DNA from: Clostridia bacterium
GTDB taxonomy: Bacteria > Bacillota_A > Clostridia > Oscillospirales > CAG-272
Length of the DNA stretch: 40,612 bases
Direction: 5' to 3'
Assembly: GCA_017466455.1 (NCBI GenBank)
Contig: JAFTUD010000003.1
Location: forward strand, 1 to 40,612
How positions within the stretch are numbered: the stretch's first letter is position 1; every line of letters starts with the position of its first letter. The translations under genes and the position numbers were made by a program. The notes below the pieces were generated by a model, which was not told where the DNA came from, did no database searches, and saw only the letters and a program-made list of their open reading frames with translations. Shown piece after piece: positions 40,258-40,612 of the stretch.

Positions 40258-40612
40258 TCAGAAATTCTCTTTTTTAACTGTTGGGATTACTGCTTCAACG
40301 GATACGGGGCTAAGCTCGCTTGATGCCTTTTCGTAGGTTACTGTGTAAAGGCTTCCGTCTGCGTAGTCAAGAGTTGTTACCTTGCATACTGTGTCAGCAT
40401 CTTGGATATATTCAACATCCTCGCCCTCTACATATGCGTATGCGGTGATAACAAGCTCAAGCTCCTTAAGCTCTTCGGAGTTAAAGCCTGAGATTTGGAA
40501 TGCGAAGCTTGCATACTCTGTTCCTGTCATTTCAACAACGAGTGCGCCACTCTTGCCGTCAGCAAGGTTAGGCATATAGCCTGTCATAAACTTCTCAGAT
40601 GCGAGATGTGAC
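40258..40612 (-). CDS. C-terminal end of a second surface protein with the shared module (partial)
   Basis: Only the last 117 codons are inside the window; the frame is open to the edge and the true start lies beyond 40612. The visible residues, from SHLASEKF through NLADGKSGALVVEMTG to the C-terminus at VKKENF, align without gaps to the last part of the 37818-39746 protein and more distantly to the 22875 protein. DNA identity with 37818-38170 is very high (about 11 differences in the best 280 bp by eye). The first internal Met (at 40587) is not the start, since the conserved sequence continues upstream of it. It is transcribed toward the structured region, with its own terminator. N-terminal domains unknown. 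Confidence 0.9.
   Translation of the reverse strand, partial: SHLASEKFMTGYMPNLADGKSGALVVEMTGTEYASFAFQISGFNSEELKELELVITAYAYVEGEDVEYIQDADTVCKVTTLDYADGSLYTVTYEKASSELSPVSVEAVIPTVKKENF

Overview
The window reads as chromosomal DNA of an anaerobic, fermentative Firmicute, most likely a gut-type Clostridia (inference). The evidence is a single-chain pyruvate:ferredoxin oxidoreductase, the tilS-hpt-ftsH order familiar from Bacillota, AGGAGG-type ribosome binding sites, sigma-A promoters with frequent TGn extended -10 boxes, and secreted leucine-rich-repeat and discoidin proteins. No phage or complete insertion sequence, CRISPR array, rRNA or tRNA gene was seen, and no recognisable transcription-factor gene is present.

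Layout. 1-4304: tilS-hpt-ftsH on the minus strand. 4435-5650: a small membrane protein gene, then about 900 bp of AT-rich non-coding DNA with a cluster of DnaA-box-like nonamers. 5651-9373: a serine hydrolase, an acidic membrane protein and an MBL-fold protein, all minus. 9488-10507: ribF. 10502-10766: a tandem 133-bp repeat. 11107-12988: a secreted discoidin-like protein. 12989-13434: repeat-rich DNA between two identical terminators. 13435-14695: an acyl-ACP thioesterase and an orphan MazF/EndoA. 14985-22802: a D-2-hydroxyacid dehydrogenase gene divergent from a five-gene operon (half-size old-yellow-enzyme, SDR, FAD oxidoreductase, xylose-isomerase-like TIM barrel, cytoplasmic heparinase-II/III-like protein). 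This has the look of a dedicated carbohydrate or glycoside catabolic unit. 22875-24659: a secreted beta-helix-like protein. 24819-26952: tpiA and pgk. 27045-31489: an ABC exporter, U32 protein and uppP operon behind a promoter covered by a perfect 16-bp dyad. 31643-31822: a 59-aa peptide gene that six-frame tools with a 60-aa cutoff would miss. 32031-35630: PFOR. 35801-37691: a small helix-rich protein gene divergent from the comM/yifB homologue. 37818-39746: a secreted LRR protein. 39904-40245: a structured, tandemly duplicated non-coding element. 40258-end: the truncated 3' end of a second surface-protein gene.

How it fits together. pgk, tpiA and PFOR cover lower glycolysis and pyruvate oxidation. 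The 14985-22802 cluster would feed carbohydrate-derived material into that flow. Three surface proteins (22875, 37818, 40258) share a C-terminal module of about 180 residues that I do not recognise, and two of these genes are nearly identical there at DNA level. The most unusual sequence is 39944-40136: two 94-nt units whose stems differ by paired, compensating substitutions while their loops stay constant, as expected for an RNA or single-stranded DNA fold kept by selection.

All family names come from motif recognition by eye. No database or folding program was run.
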